This document shows positions 35,093 to 43,101 of a stretch of DNA of 64,000 nt, piece after piece; position 1 is the first letter of the stretch, and each line of letters starts with the position of its first letter. The notes beneath the pieces are model-generated. The model worked only from the letters and a program-made list of their open reading frames with translations. It ran no database searches and was not told the DNA's origin. This DNA comes from Caproicibacterium argilliputei (GTDB taxonomy: Bacteria; Bacillota; Clostridia; Oscillospirales; Acutalibacteraceae): positions 2,046,001 to 2,110,000 of the forward strand of contig NZ_CP135996.1 of assembly GCF_029211325.2 (NCBI RefSeq). The letters are read 5' to 3'. A program made the translations under genes and the position numbers.

Positions 35093-36433
35093 TTATTTCC
35101 GGTGAAGCACATTTTTGACCAGCTGAATTTCATTTTTTGTGGGTAGAATCAGCCGCACCGGACTGGTGTGCGTAAAAATACAAAAAATCACCAGACTGCA
35201 CAGCCCCTGCGTCATCATGGAAAGGCTTGTGGCCACCGCGACGCCGTTATAACTCATAGACGGAATCAGTGCAATGGTAGCGGCAATATTGACGGCAATG
35301 CCCAGTATCGTTGGCAGGATGTTCAGTTCCGGACGTCCGAAAGCGGAAATCGAATTGGACAGTACCTTTGCAAACGACACAAAAATGGAGCCAATAATTA
35401 AGTACCGCAGCGGTGCAAGCGCACCTATATACTTGGAAAACAGAATGGGTACAAAAATATCCGCAAGCCAGACAATTAAGAATGCACACACAATCGTAAT
35501 GTACATGACAATTTTACAGGAAAGCTGGGTAATATGCGTTTTATCCTCATCATTCTGCATGGCGGCCACGCGGCTGGTAATGACCAGACCGACCGCTTCC
35601 GGCAGAATCCACACCTGCCGCATCAATGTAAACGCGGTGTTATACAGGCCAAGCGTGCCCAAGCCGTAAGCGCCCTGCACCACATAATTGCCGACATTGG
35701 TGTTAATATACGTCATCAAATTGCTGACGTAAGCTTTCAGACCATACTTAAAAATCGGCTTTGCCGGAACAACAAAGTCATTTTCAGGCACCGGTTCTTC
35801 CGGTGCACCGTTCCAGCGACGAATCATGAAGTACGCCATCACGGACATGGCAATGGAAATGCCAATCGAAGAACCGACCTGCAGTGCCGCCGTCGGCCAA
35901 ACCAGAGCCAAAACAGAAAAAACCGTACTGAAAATTTTCTGCAGCAGGTTAATAATGTTATAGGATTTAAATTTATTTTCGCCGCGCAGCACTCCCATCA
36001 GAATATTCAGCAGGAAGGAGCAGCCTGCATAAATGACGATGCTGCCTAAATACGGCCACGGCGTATTGGTAAACGGCTGCCAGGAAATGCGATTGCCGAG
36101 CAGCGCCAGCCCCACAACGACCGCTGCCGAAACGACAAGCAGCAGCGTACCGACAATCAGCGTCAGCTTTTTCACGGCTGCCTTTGTGTTTTTAATTTTA
36201 TACCGGGCAACGTAATAAATCACGGCACTGTTCAGGCTGAACCCGATGCAGGTAAACAGCCCCTCGCCCCAAATCTGCACTTGGTTATACAGACCCTTTA
36301 CGTCCGGGTCCATACGGTTGAGGATAACCAGCGAACCCACGATTCCAAGCAGTGCTCCAAAAGCATTGGTGCCAAAGGTACTCAACGTATCTCGCACCAT
36401 AGAGGAGCGCTGCGGTTTCTGCTTCTGTTTCAT
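35093..36433 (-). CDS. polysaccharide/oligosaccharide flippase (MOP superfamily)
   Basis: The protein has 446 aa and about twelve predicted membrane helices. MVRDTLSTFGTNAFGALLGI and IVGSLVILNRMDPDVKGLYN are typical of Wzx-like and PST-type flippases, and FKYGLKAYVSNLMTYINTNV marks the second half. It would move lipid-linked glycans across the membrane for capsule or exopolysaccharide assembly. No glycosyltransferases are adjacent, so the substrate is unknown. ATG 36433 has GGGAG 6 bp upstream; an ATG two codons earlier overlaps that site. Confidence 0.85.
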   Translation of the reverse strand: MKQKQKPQRSSMVRDTLSTFGTNAFGALLGIVGSLVILNRMDPDVKGLYNQVQIWGEGLFTCIGFSLNSAVIYYVARYKIKNTKAAVKKLTLIVGTLLLVVSAAVVVGLALLGNRISWQPFTNTPWPYLGSIVIYAGCSFLLNILMGVLRGENKFKSYNIINLLQKIFSTVFSVLALVWPTAALQVGSSIGISIAMSVMAYFMIRRWNGAPEEPVPENDFVVPAKPIFKYGLKAYVSNLMTYINTNVGNYVVQGAYGLGTLGLYNTAFTLMRQVWILPEAVGLVITSRVAAMQNDEDKTHITQLSCKIVMYITIVCAFLIVWLADIFVPILFSKYIGALAPLRYLIIGSIFVSFAKVLSNSISAFGRPELNILPTILGIAVNIAATIALIPSMSYNGVAVATSLSMMTQGLCSLVIFCIFTHTSPVRLILPTKNEIQLVKNVLHRK

Positions 36434-36518
36434 TCGCATCTCCCAATTCTTCGGCGGAAAAAGCCGCCAGTCACATCATAGAATAAGTTATTATACCATT
36501 AAATTATGAACAGAACAA

Positions 36519-36880
36519 GGCAGGCAGGCTGAGCCTGCACGCAGTGTGCTGAAGCTCACGGAGCGCGCACCCGCTTCTTTTGCAGTCTGCGTCAGGGCAA
36601 AGGCAGCGCTTCGAGCAAATTGCTTTCCGTCGCTTTCTCAGAAAGCGACCGCCCGTGTGGGGCGCGCAGCCCCACGACCTTTGTTTCCACAAAAGCAGGT
36701 TCGGGCTGCAAGCCCGAGTGAAAAGTTTGAAGTTATCCACCGTGGCAATGCTCCAGTGGAACGTTGCCAGCAGGCTGAGCCTGCACGCAACTGCTGAAGC
36801 TCACGGAGCGCGCACCCGCTTCTTTTGCAGTCTGCGTCAGGGCAAAGGCAGCGCTTCGAGCAAATTGCTTTCCGGGGTTA
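36519..36880 (+). repeat. two copies of the dispersed palindromic repeat family
   Basis: Copies at about 36519-36650 and 36768-36880 contain GCAGGCTGAGCCTGC, then GCTGAAGCTCACGGAGCGCG, CTTTTGCAGTCTGCGTCAGG and CTTCGAGCAAATTGCTTTCC. These match the complement of the units at 26134-26745. Between them lie further hairpins, CGCTTTC/GAAAGCG, GTGGGGC/GCCCCAC and TCGGGCT/AGCCCGA. This fills the 507-bp gap between the flippase and gatA; small ORFs here are by-products of the repeat. Confidence 0.85.
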
Positions 36881-36940
36881 GGGCAAAACGCCAATAAAAA
36901 ACGCCGCCCGAGGGCAGCGCTTTTGATACTTACAGAATGT

Positions 36941-38371
36941 TCAGCCGCGGCTTGCCTGCTCATACTGATAAGCCGCGTTCAAAATCATGTCCTCACGTCC
37001 CGCTTTGCCAATCAACTGCATTCCCACCGGCATTCCGCTTTCGTCACAACCGCAGGGCACGCTCAAGGCAGGCAGACCAACAATGTTCACCGGCACCGTG
37101 CAGATATCCGTCTGATAAGTTTCCACCGCATCCTGCCCGGAAAAGCCCTCTGGAAAAGCAGTCATAGGAACCGTGGGCGCCAGCAGGAAATCACACGCTG
37201 TAAAGGCAGTCTGAAACGCCCGGCGAATCTTGCGGCGCAGCAACTGCGCTTTTTTATAATACGCATCATAATAACCGGCACTGAGGACGTAAGTCCCCAG
37301 CAGGATTCGACGCTTGACTTCCTTGCCAAAACCGGCACTGCGGGTCTTTTCAATCATGTCGTTCACACCCGTGTAGTGCTCCGCTTTCCTGCCGTAGCGA
37401 ATACCATCGTACCGCCCAAGGTTGGAGGAAGCCTCCGCGCACGCCAAAATATAATACACCGGCAGCGCATATTTAATTTCCGGAATGGAAATCGGCACAA
37501 GCTCCGCGCCTAAACTCCGGTACACGCTCTGCGCCTGCTCCAGTGCAGTTTGCACCCCTTCGCGCAAGCCGTCAAAGTACTCTGCCGCAATCCCGATTTT
37601 TTTGCCTTTCAGGCTGTTCTGCAGATTCGGTACGGCTTTGCACCGCGCACCGACGCAGGTACTGTCACGCGGGTCTTTTTGAGCAAGCACATCAAACAGA
37701 AGTGCCGCGTCCTCCACGCAGGAGGTCAGCGGGCCGATTTGATCAAACGAACTCGCATAAGCAATCAAGCCATAGCGAGACACCGCGCCGTAAGTCGGTT
37801 TTAAGCCGACAATTCCACAGAAGGACGCAGGCTGACGAATGGAGCCGCCGGTGTCGCTGCCGATGCCGTAAGCAGCCAAACCGCCCGCCACGGCGCTCGC
37901 TGCACCGCCGGAAGAGCCGCCTGCCACCCTGCTCAGGTCATGCGGGTTTTTCGCGCCGCCGTGGCAGCTGGTTTCACAGCTGGAACCCATGGCAAACTCG
38001 TCCATATTGCATTTACCAAGCAGCACCGCGCCCTGCTCCCGCAGTGTCTGCCAAACCGCCGCATCATAAACCGGCTTGTAGCCTTCCAAAATTTTGGAGC
38101 AGCAGTCGGTTTCCAGCCCTTTGGTGCTAATGTTTGCCTTGAGCGTCATCGGCACACCCTCGACCGGGCCGAGCGCTTCGCCGCGGGCAAGCTTTTCATC
38201 CACTTTTTTCGCCGCTTCCAGCGCTGTCTGCGCGGTGACCAGGGTGTAAGCGTTCAACCCGCCGTTTTTTTCAGCAATCGCATCCAGATACTGTTGGGTC
38301 AATTCTGTGCAGGAACATTCTTTTTCCGTCAGTTTTTTCTGCAGATTCCGTATGGTATTCTGTGATTCCAT
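36941..38371 (-). CDS. gatA: Asp-tRNA(Asn)/Glu-tRNA(Gln) amidotransferase subunit A
   Basis: This 476-aa amidase-signature protein has the catalytic Lys in MTLKANISTKG, the cis-Ser/Ser pair in RVAGGSSGGAASAVAGG, and GSDTGGSIRQPASFCG. GatA hydrolyses glutamine and sends ammonia to GatB. It follows gatC by 9 bp and aspS lies before that, so the operon is aspS-gatC-gatA; gatB is 17 kb away at 55153. A TAAGGAGG site precedes the start. Confidence 0.95.
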   Translation of the reverse strand: MESQNTIRNLQKKLTEKECSCTELTQQYLDAIAEKNGGLNAYTLVTAQTALEAAKKVDEKLARGEALGPVEGVPMTLKANISTKGLETDCCSKILEGYKPVYDAAVWQTLREQGAVLLGKCNMDEFAMGSSCETSCHGGAKNPHDLSRVAGGSSGGAASAVAGGLAAYGIGSDTGGSIRQPASFCGIVGLKPTYGAVSRYGLIAYASSFDQIGPLTSCVEDAALLFDVLAQKDPRDSTCVGARCKAVPNLQNSLKGKKIGIAAEYFDGLREGVQTALEQAQSVYRSLGAELVPISIPEIKYALPVYYILACAEASSNLGRYDGIRYGRKAEHYTGVNDMIEKTRSAGFGKEVKRRILLGTYVLSAGYYDAYYKKAQLLRRKIRRAFQTAFTACDFLLAPTVPMTAFPEGFSGQDAVETYQTDICTVPVNIVGLPALSVPCGCDESGMPVGMQLIGKAGREDMILNAAYQYEQASRG

Positions 38372-38380
38372 GGTTCCTCC

Positions 38381-38659
38381 TTAGGCGTGCTGCCTGACGA
38401 CAAAACTGCTGTCGTCCGTATCTTTCGCATTTGCGAGCACTTCGTCACAGGAAAGCCCCGGCTGCACCGTATCTTCGCGAAGCACGTTTTCCAGACCATT
38501 GATGTCTGTATACGCTTCCTCCTCTGCACTGACAGAAGCGATGGTGTCCGCAAAAGCGATGATTTCATTCATATCCTCTGTCAAGCCGTCCAGTTCGGAT
38601 GCTTCCACTTCCAGCTTGGCAAGCTTTGCAATCTTTAAAATATCTTCATGTGTAACCAT
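38381..38659 (-). CDS. gatC: Asp-tRNA(Asn)/Glu-tRNA(Gln) amidotransferase subunit C
   Basis: This 92-aa protein has the GatC pattern: an N-terminal helix (DILKIAKLAKLEVEASELDG) and a helix with MNEIIAFADTIASV, followed by an extended segment with LREDTVQPGLSCDEVLANA. GatC acts as a belt stabilising GatA and GatB. It lies 10 bp after aspS. Confidence 0.93.
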   Translation of the reverse strand: MVTHEDILKIAKLAKLEVEASELDGLTEDMNEIIAFADTIASVSAEEEAYTDINGLENVLREDTVQPGLSCDEVLANAKDTDDSSFVVRQHA

Positions 38660-38669
38660 GGCGGCCTCC

Positions 38670-40418
38670 TTATCTCAGCTTGATGTGCACTTCACGCAGC
38701 TGCTCCTCCGTAACCTCGCTCGGAGAACCCATCATCACATCCTGCGCATTCGAGTTCATTGGGAACGCGATCACCTCGCGGATGTTTTCCTCGCCGGTCA
38801 GCAGCATAACCATGCGGTCAACCCCCGGCGCCATGCCGGCGTGCGGCGGCGCGCCGTACTGGAACGCATGGTACAGCGAAGTGAATTTGGTCTGCAAATC
38901 CTCTTCCGTATAACCTGCAATTTCAAAGGCTTTCTTCATGATGTCGAGGTCGTGGTTGCGCACCGCGCCGGAAGAAAGCTCCACGCCGTCGCAGACAATG
39001 TCGTACTGATATGCCAGAACATCCTCCGGCGCTTTGTTCAGCAACGCATCCATACCGCCCTGCGGCATGGAAAACGGGTTGTGCGTAAAGACGTACTTAC
39101 CGGTTTCCTCGTCAATTTCAAACATCGGGAAATCCACAATAAAGCACAGCGCAAAGCGGCTCTCATCAATCAGCCCGAGGCGGCGGCCCAGCTCCGCGCG
39201 AATCTGCCCCGCAAGCTGCGGCGCCAGTGACGGAGCATCCGCAATAAAGAAGATGACGCTGCCCTTTTCCAGCTTGCCGCGGCGCACCAACTCCGCACGC
39301 TGCTCTTCGCTCAGATATTTATCAATTGGGCCTTTGTAGGTACCGTCGTCCAGCACCTCGATGTAGCCCAAACCTTTCATGCCGATGGACTCGGCAAATT
39401 TCAGCATATTTTCAAAGAAGGAACGCGGCTGTTTCACGCAGTCCGGTACCGTAATGCCGCGCACGCACTTGCCACGGAACGGCTTAAAGTCCGTTTCAGT
39501 AAACAAATCGGAAAGCTCCACAATTTCCAGCGGATTGCGCAAATCCGGCTTGTCTGTGCCGTACTTCAGCATACTTTCCGCATACGGAATCCGCTGAAAC
39601 GGCGCGGGCGAAACTGCCTTGCCGCCGAACTTGCGGAACGTGTCGCCAATCACCTGTTCTGCCACCGCAAAAACATCCTCCTGTGTGGCAAAAGCCATCT
39701 CAAAGTCCAGCTGGTAAAACTCGCCGGGAGAGCGGTCGGCACGCGCGTCTTCATCGCGGAAACACGGCGCCAACTGAAAGTACCGGTCAAAGCCGGAAAC
39801 CATCAGCAGCTGCTTAAAAATCTGCGGCGCCTGCGGCAGCGCATAGAATTTTCCTTTGTGCTTGCGGCTTGGAATCAGGTAATCGCGCGCGCCCTCCGGC
39901 GAGGAAGCACTCAGAATCGGCGTCTGAATCTCCAGGAATCCCTGCTCGGTCATTTTTTGACGCAAAAAAGAAATCACCTGGCTGCGCAAAACAATATTAT
40001 TGTGGACTTTGGGGTTTCGTAAATCGAGGTAACGATATTTCAGGCGTACGTCCTCTTTGGTTTCTCTGCTGGTAATCACTTCAAACGGAAGCGCCGCGCG
40101 GCATTTGCCCAGCACCTCCAATGAGGCGGCTTCCACCTCCACTGTGCCGGTTGCAATTTTCGGATTCACTGTGTCCGCGTCGCGCAGAACCACCTTGCCG
40201 GAAACCGTAACGGTGCATTCCTTATTCACATTTCCCAGCAGCGTTTCGTCATGCACAACCACCTGCAATACACCATACTGGTCGCGCAGGTCAAGGAACT
40301 TGACGCCGCCGTGGTCGCGGATGTTTTCCACCCAGCCGGCCGCACGCACCTCGCTGCCGATGTCGGCCTCGCTGACTTCCCCGCAGGATTTGGTGCGGTA
40401 CTTGTTCACACAGATCAT
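38670..40418 (-). CDS. aspS: aspartyl-tRNA synthetase, possibly non-discriminating
   Basis: The protein has 582 aa: an OB-fold anticodon domain (VRAAGWVENIRDHGGVKFLD), class II motif 2 (FRDEDARADRSPGEFYQLDF), the bacterial GAD insertion, and motif 3 (GMAPGVDRMVMLLTGEENIR). Motif 2 has SPGEFYQLDFEM in place of the usual QPEFTQIDxE, as I recall for a second AspRS type in some Clostridia. The tight linkage to gatC and gatA suggests it also charges tRNA-Asn with Asp for amidation. ATG 40418 is chosen over 40424 for ribosome-site spacing. Confidence 0.93.
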   Translation of the reverse strand: MICVNKYRTKSCGEVSEADIGSEVRAAGWVENIRDHGGVKFLDLRDQYGVLQVVVHDETLLGNVNKECTVTVSGKVVLRDADTVNPKIATGTVEVEAASLEVLGKCRAALPFEVITSRETKEDVRLKYRYLDLRNPKVHNNIVLRSQVISFLRQKMTEQGFLEIQTPILSASSPEGARDYLIPSRKHKGKFYALPQAPQIFKQLLMVSGFDRYFQLAPCFRDEDARADRSPGEFYQLDFEMAFATQEDVFAVAEQVIGDTFRKFGGKAVSPAPFQRIPYAESMLKYGTDKPDLRNPLEIVELSDLFTETDFKPFRGKCVRGITVPDCVKQPRSFFENMLKFAESIGMKGLGYIEVLDDGTYKGPIDKYLSEEQRAELVRRGKLEKGSVIFFIADAPSLAPQLAGQIRAELGRRLGLIDESRFALCFIVDFPMFEIDEETGKYVFTHNPFSMPQGGMDALLNKAPEDVLAYQYDIVCDGVELSSGAVRNHDLDIMKKAFEIAGYTEEDLQTKFTSLYHAFQYGAPPHAGMAPGVDRMVMLLTGEENIREVIAFPMNSNAQDVMMGSPSEVTEEQLREVHIKLR

Positions 40419-40514
40419 TTTCATTCCCCTTTGTCTACAATAATGAACTGTAAAGAAATTCTTTCTGCGCCGCCGATTTCAGAAATGCACAAAAGGAATA
40501 CTTTACAGAATTAA

Positions 40515-40543
40515 AGTATACCATTAAATGCATGACGTTTCAA
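40515..40543 (-). promoter_or_regulatory. promoter of the aspS-gatC-gatA operon
   Basis: On the minus strand TTGAAA (40543-40538), a 17-bp spacer and TATACT (40520-40515) lie at the end of the mocR gene. No T-box-like leader follows. Confidence 0.6.
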
Positions 40544-41916
40544 CACAAAATGCAGGATTTAGGGAAATCCCATGCCTTCTGCAGAGCGCGCACTCCCGGC
40601 GCAATCTGCTCCAGCGGAATCCCCGCGAAGCCGAGCGTAACCTGTTCTTCCGGCCCGGGGCGCACCCGCACGCCGCCTGCTGCGGCAATTTCCGCCAGGC
40701 GCGCGGGCGAGGGCGCGTTTGCAAAGTGCAGCGTCACGCAAAGCGGGGTTTCCTTGAGGTTCAGCTCTGCACAGCCACCAAACGCTTCCTGCAGGCAGTG
40801 CAGCAGCAGGGCACTTTTCTGCGCATACACCTTGCGCAGGCGGCGCAGCTGCCGCTCCAGCTGACCGCTTTTCACATAATCCGCCAGGGCAAGCTGCTCT
40901 ACCTTAGACGCAGTCTGGTTGTAACGCGGCGCGCGTGCCAGGTACAGCGGCAAAAGCCGCATGGGCAGTACCATGTACCCCACACGCACGCTCGGCAGCA
41001 GCAGCTTGGAAAAAGAACCAATGTACACCACGCGCCCGTCTGCCGCCATGCCCTGCATGGCCGGCACCGGTCTGGCGCGGTAGCGAAGTTCTCCGTTATA
41101 ATCGTCCTCAATCAGCAGACCGCCGGTCTGCGCTGCCCACTGCAGCAGCTCCTGCCGCCGCAGCAGCGGGATAGGACTGCCGCTGCTCTGCCTGCTGGAC
41201 GGTGTTACATATGCAACCCGCGCGCCACTGCGCCGCAGCGCCTCTGGCTGAATCCCGCTTTTGTCACCGGGCAAGTGCAGCACCTCCATACCGCAATCGG
41301 AAAAGACCTGCTCCGCCTGCGCAAAGCCCGGCTCCTCCAGAGCGATGGCACCAATCTGCCCCTGCAACAGGCCGCACAGGATGTACAGCAACGGCTGCGT
41401 GCCGGCGCCGATAACCACCTGCTCCGCCGAACAAACCACGCCCCGCGCACCGTAACTGTAATCACGCAGCACCTCCCGCAGGGGCTGCTCCCCCTGGTGC
41501 TCGCCGTAGCGCACCAATGCTTCCGGTCGGTTTAAAATTTCACGGATGTGCCGCCGCCAGATTTTCAAATCCGCCACGCTGCTGTCCACCGCGTCCGTAC
41601 CAAAATTGTACCGCGGCGGTACCTGCGGCACCTGCTGCACCGCAGCGGGACGCACCCCGCGCGCTCCGCCGCCGGTCAGCACGAAATATCCGCGCTGCGG
41701 CCGCGCCTCAATGTATCCCTCCACACAAAGCTGCTGGTACGCGCTTTCGATGGTGGTGCGTGAAAGGCCGAGGTCTTCGCTCAGGCGGCGAATACTCGGC
41801 AGCTTCTGCCCCGGGCGCAGACTGCCTTTCTGTGCGGCTGTGCGAATCTGCTCGTACAGCTGCAGGTACAGCGGCTGACCGCTGTCTTTTTCCAGTTGGA
41901 TATAATCATAAGTCAT
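40540..41916 (-). CDS. MocR/PdxR-family regulator (GntR HTH fused to aminotransferase fold)
   Basis: The protein has 458 aa. Residues 1-75 form a GntR winged helix (PLYLQLYEQIRTAAQKGSLR, LGLSRTTIESAYQQLCVEGY). The rest is a type I PLP fold (LLIEDDYNGELRYRARP, then the PLP Lys in YIGSFSKLLLPSVRVGYMV). MocR proteins sense pyridoxal phosphate or amino compounds and control B6 or amino-acid genes. The start at 41916 has GGAGGAAT upstream. The gene is divergent from an ECF S component, with repeated TGTAC sites between, so vitamin B6 uptake is the likely target. Confidence 0.88.
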   Translation of the reverse strand: MTYDYIQLEKDSGQPLYLQLYEQIRTAAQKGSLRPGQKLPSIRRLSEDLGLSRTTIESAYQQLCVEGYIEARPQRGYFVLTGGGARGVRPAAVQQVPQVPPRYNFGTDAVDSSVADLKIWRRHIREILNRPEALVRYGEHQGEQPLREVLRDYSYGARGVVCSAEQVVIGAGTQPLLYILCGLLQGQIGAIALEEPGFAQAEQVFSDCGMEVLHLPGDKSGIQPEALRRSGARVAYVTPSSRQSSGSPIPLLRRQELLQWAAQTGGLLIEDDYNGELRYRARPVPAMQGMAADGRVVYIGSFSKLLLPSVRVGYMVLPMRLLPLYLARAPRYNQTASKVEQLALADYVKSGQLERQLRRLRKVYAQKSALLLHCLQEAFGGCAELNLKETPLCVTLHFANAPSPARLAEIAAAGGVRVRPGPEEQVTLGFAGIPLEQIAPGVRALQKAWDFPKSCILC

Positions 41917-41934
41917 TGGGATTCCTCCGCGCAT

Positions 41935-41981
41935 ACTGTACATGAAATATTTTTATAAACTGTCACTTTTAAAATGTACAG
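41935..41981. promoter_or_regulatory. putative MocR/PdxR operator
   Basis: ACTGTACAT (41935-41943) and ATGTACAG (41974-41981) are inverted, with a partial ACTGTCAC (41959-41966) between, in the divergent promoter region. Three half-sites about 20 bp apart fit a dimeric GntR-type regulator. Confidence 0.5.
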
Positions 41982-42039
41982 ATTCCTTTTATGATGATAA
42001 CAGATTCTTTGCGTAGAGTCAAAACTGGAGGGATATTTG

Positions 42040-42813
42040 ATGGAACATAACGAACAAAAAGGCAGCACCCTGCGCACGGTTCTTTACTGGACGCTTGCGG
42101 CGGTCTGTGCGGTGCTGGCCGTCGTCTTTTTCAATCTGCCGTCCCTAAAGGGCGCCAGTGCGTTCGGCTTTGCGGGGATTATCGGCGCGGTGCTGCTGGT
42201 GTGCCTGTATTTTGTGCTGAAAAAGACAAATTACAACGTAACAGGAAAATCCAACAACGTTAACCTTGCCTTTACCGGAATGCTTGCGGCGCTGGTACTG
42301 GTAAGCTTTTACCTCAGCGTACCGCTTCCGATTGCCGGCAAGGCGATGTTCAGCTTCGGCAATATTTTCTGCATTTTTGCCGGTCTGATTCTCGGCCCGA
42401 TTTACGGCGGTCTGGCTGCCGGTCTGGGCGGCTTTTTGTTTGACATACTCAAAGGCTGGGCCGACACCTGTGTGCTGACTTTCGTCACCAAATTTGTAAT
42501 GGCGTTTATCTGCGGCCTGATTGCGTGGGGCGTTCACGGCAAAGCCCTGAACGGCAGCTCGCAGAAAAAGCAGCTGCCGCGCGTCATTGCTGCGGCGGTC
42601 ATCGGCTCGCTGTGCTACAGTGTTCTGTACCTGACGCACGGCGTCATCGAGGCGACCTTGCTGGGCAACACCGCCAATGCGTTGCGCACCATCATGGAAA
42701 CCAAGCTGGCTGTCACCCTGGTGAACGGCGTACTCGCAGACGTGGTTGCCATTCCATTGTTCTATGCCATTCATGCGGCGCTCAAACGCAGCCATCTGGC
42801 CTTTGTCGGTTAA
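42040..42813 (+). CDS. ECF transporter S component, probably for vitamin B6
   Basis: This 257-aa membrane protein has two extra N-terminal helices and then the six-helix S-component core. AFTGMLAALVLVSFYLSVPL, FSFGNIFCIFAGLILGPIYG and GLAAGLGGFLFDILKGWADT are typical of the family, and a basic tail follows. S components bind a vitamin and use the shared EcfAA'T module encoded elsewhere. The divergent PdxR-like regulator suggests a pyridoxine-type substrate; this is inferred from context, and folate or thiamine precursors remain possible. ATG 42040 follows GGAGG. Confidence 0.85.
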   Translation: MEHNEQKGSTLRTVLYWTLAAVCAVLAVVFFNLPSLKGASAFGFAGIIGAVLLVCLYFVLKKTNYNVTGKSNNVNLAFTGMLAALVLVSFYLSVPLPIAGKAMFSFGNIFCIFAGLILGPIYGGLAAGLGGFLFDILKGWADTCVLTFVTKFVMAFICGLIAWGVHGKALNGSSQKKQLPRVIAAAVIGSLCYSVLYLTHGVIEATLLGNTANALRTIMETKLAVTLVNGVLADVVAIPLFYAIHAALKRSHLAFVG

Positions 42814-42829
42814 AAATGAAACAAATGAA

Positions 42830-42868
42830 AGCCGGTACAGCCTTTCAAACAGCTGTACCGGCTTTTTT
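42830..42868 (+). terminator. terminator of the ECF S component gene
   Basis: AGCCGGTACAGC pairs with GCTGTACCGGCT, then TTTTTTT, between convergent genes. Confidence 0.9.
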
Positions 42869-42882
42869 TGTGTGCCCGCCCG

Positions 42883-43101
42883 TCATGGTCTGTAATAAAT
42901 GCCGGCGGCACGCAGCAGGGAGTCAATCGCCATGATGGGGCTTGGCAAAGGCACCGTATCCACCCGCAGCATACAAAGCACAAAAGTTGCCGCGAAAAAA
43001 ATGGCGAACACCCATTTGTCCTTTTTGGATCGCAGGCAGCGCAGATGTGGCAGAGTGGCTAAAAAAACAATGAGAAACAGCATCACGGTAAATACGTTCA
43101 T
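42883..43101 (-). CDS. small two-helix membrane protein, candidate germinant-receptor D subunit
   Basis: The 72-aa protein has two membrane helices (VFTVMLFLIVFLATLPHL and WVFAIFFAATFVLCMLRV) joined by a short basic loop, and a C-terminal extracytoplasmic tail. Its ATG overlaps the gerB-like stop by 4 bp, so it is the translationally coupled last gene of a germination operon. Small two-helix D subunits are known in some GerA-type operons of Bacillus, where they modulate receptor activity. I assign it by size, topology and position, not by sequence motif. Confidence 0.6.
   Translation of the reverse strand: MNVFTVMLFLIVFLATLPHLRCLRSKKDKWVFAIFFAATFVLCMLRVDTVPLPSPIMAIDSLLRAAGIYYRP

Noticed and set aside
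40425..40539. T-box or other riboswitch before aspS
   Set aside because: The leader is only about 90 nt, with no T-box sequence or specifier hairpin and no leader terminator.
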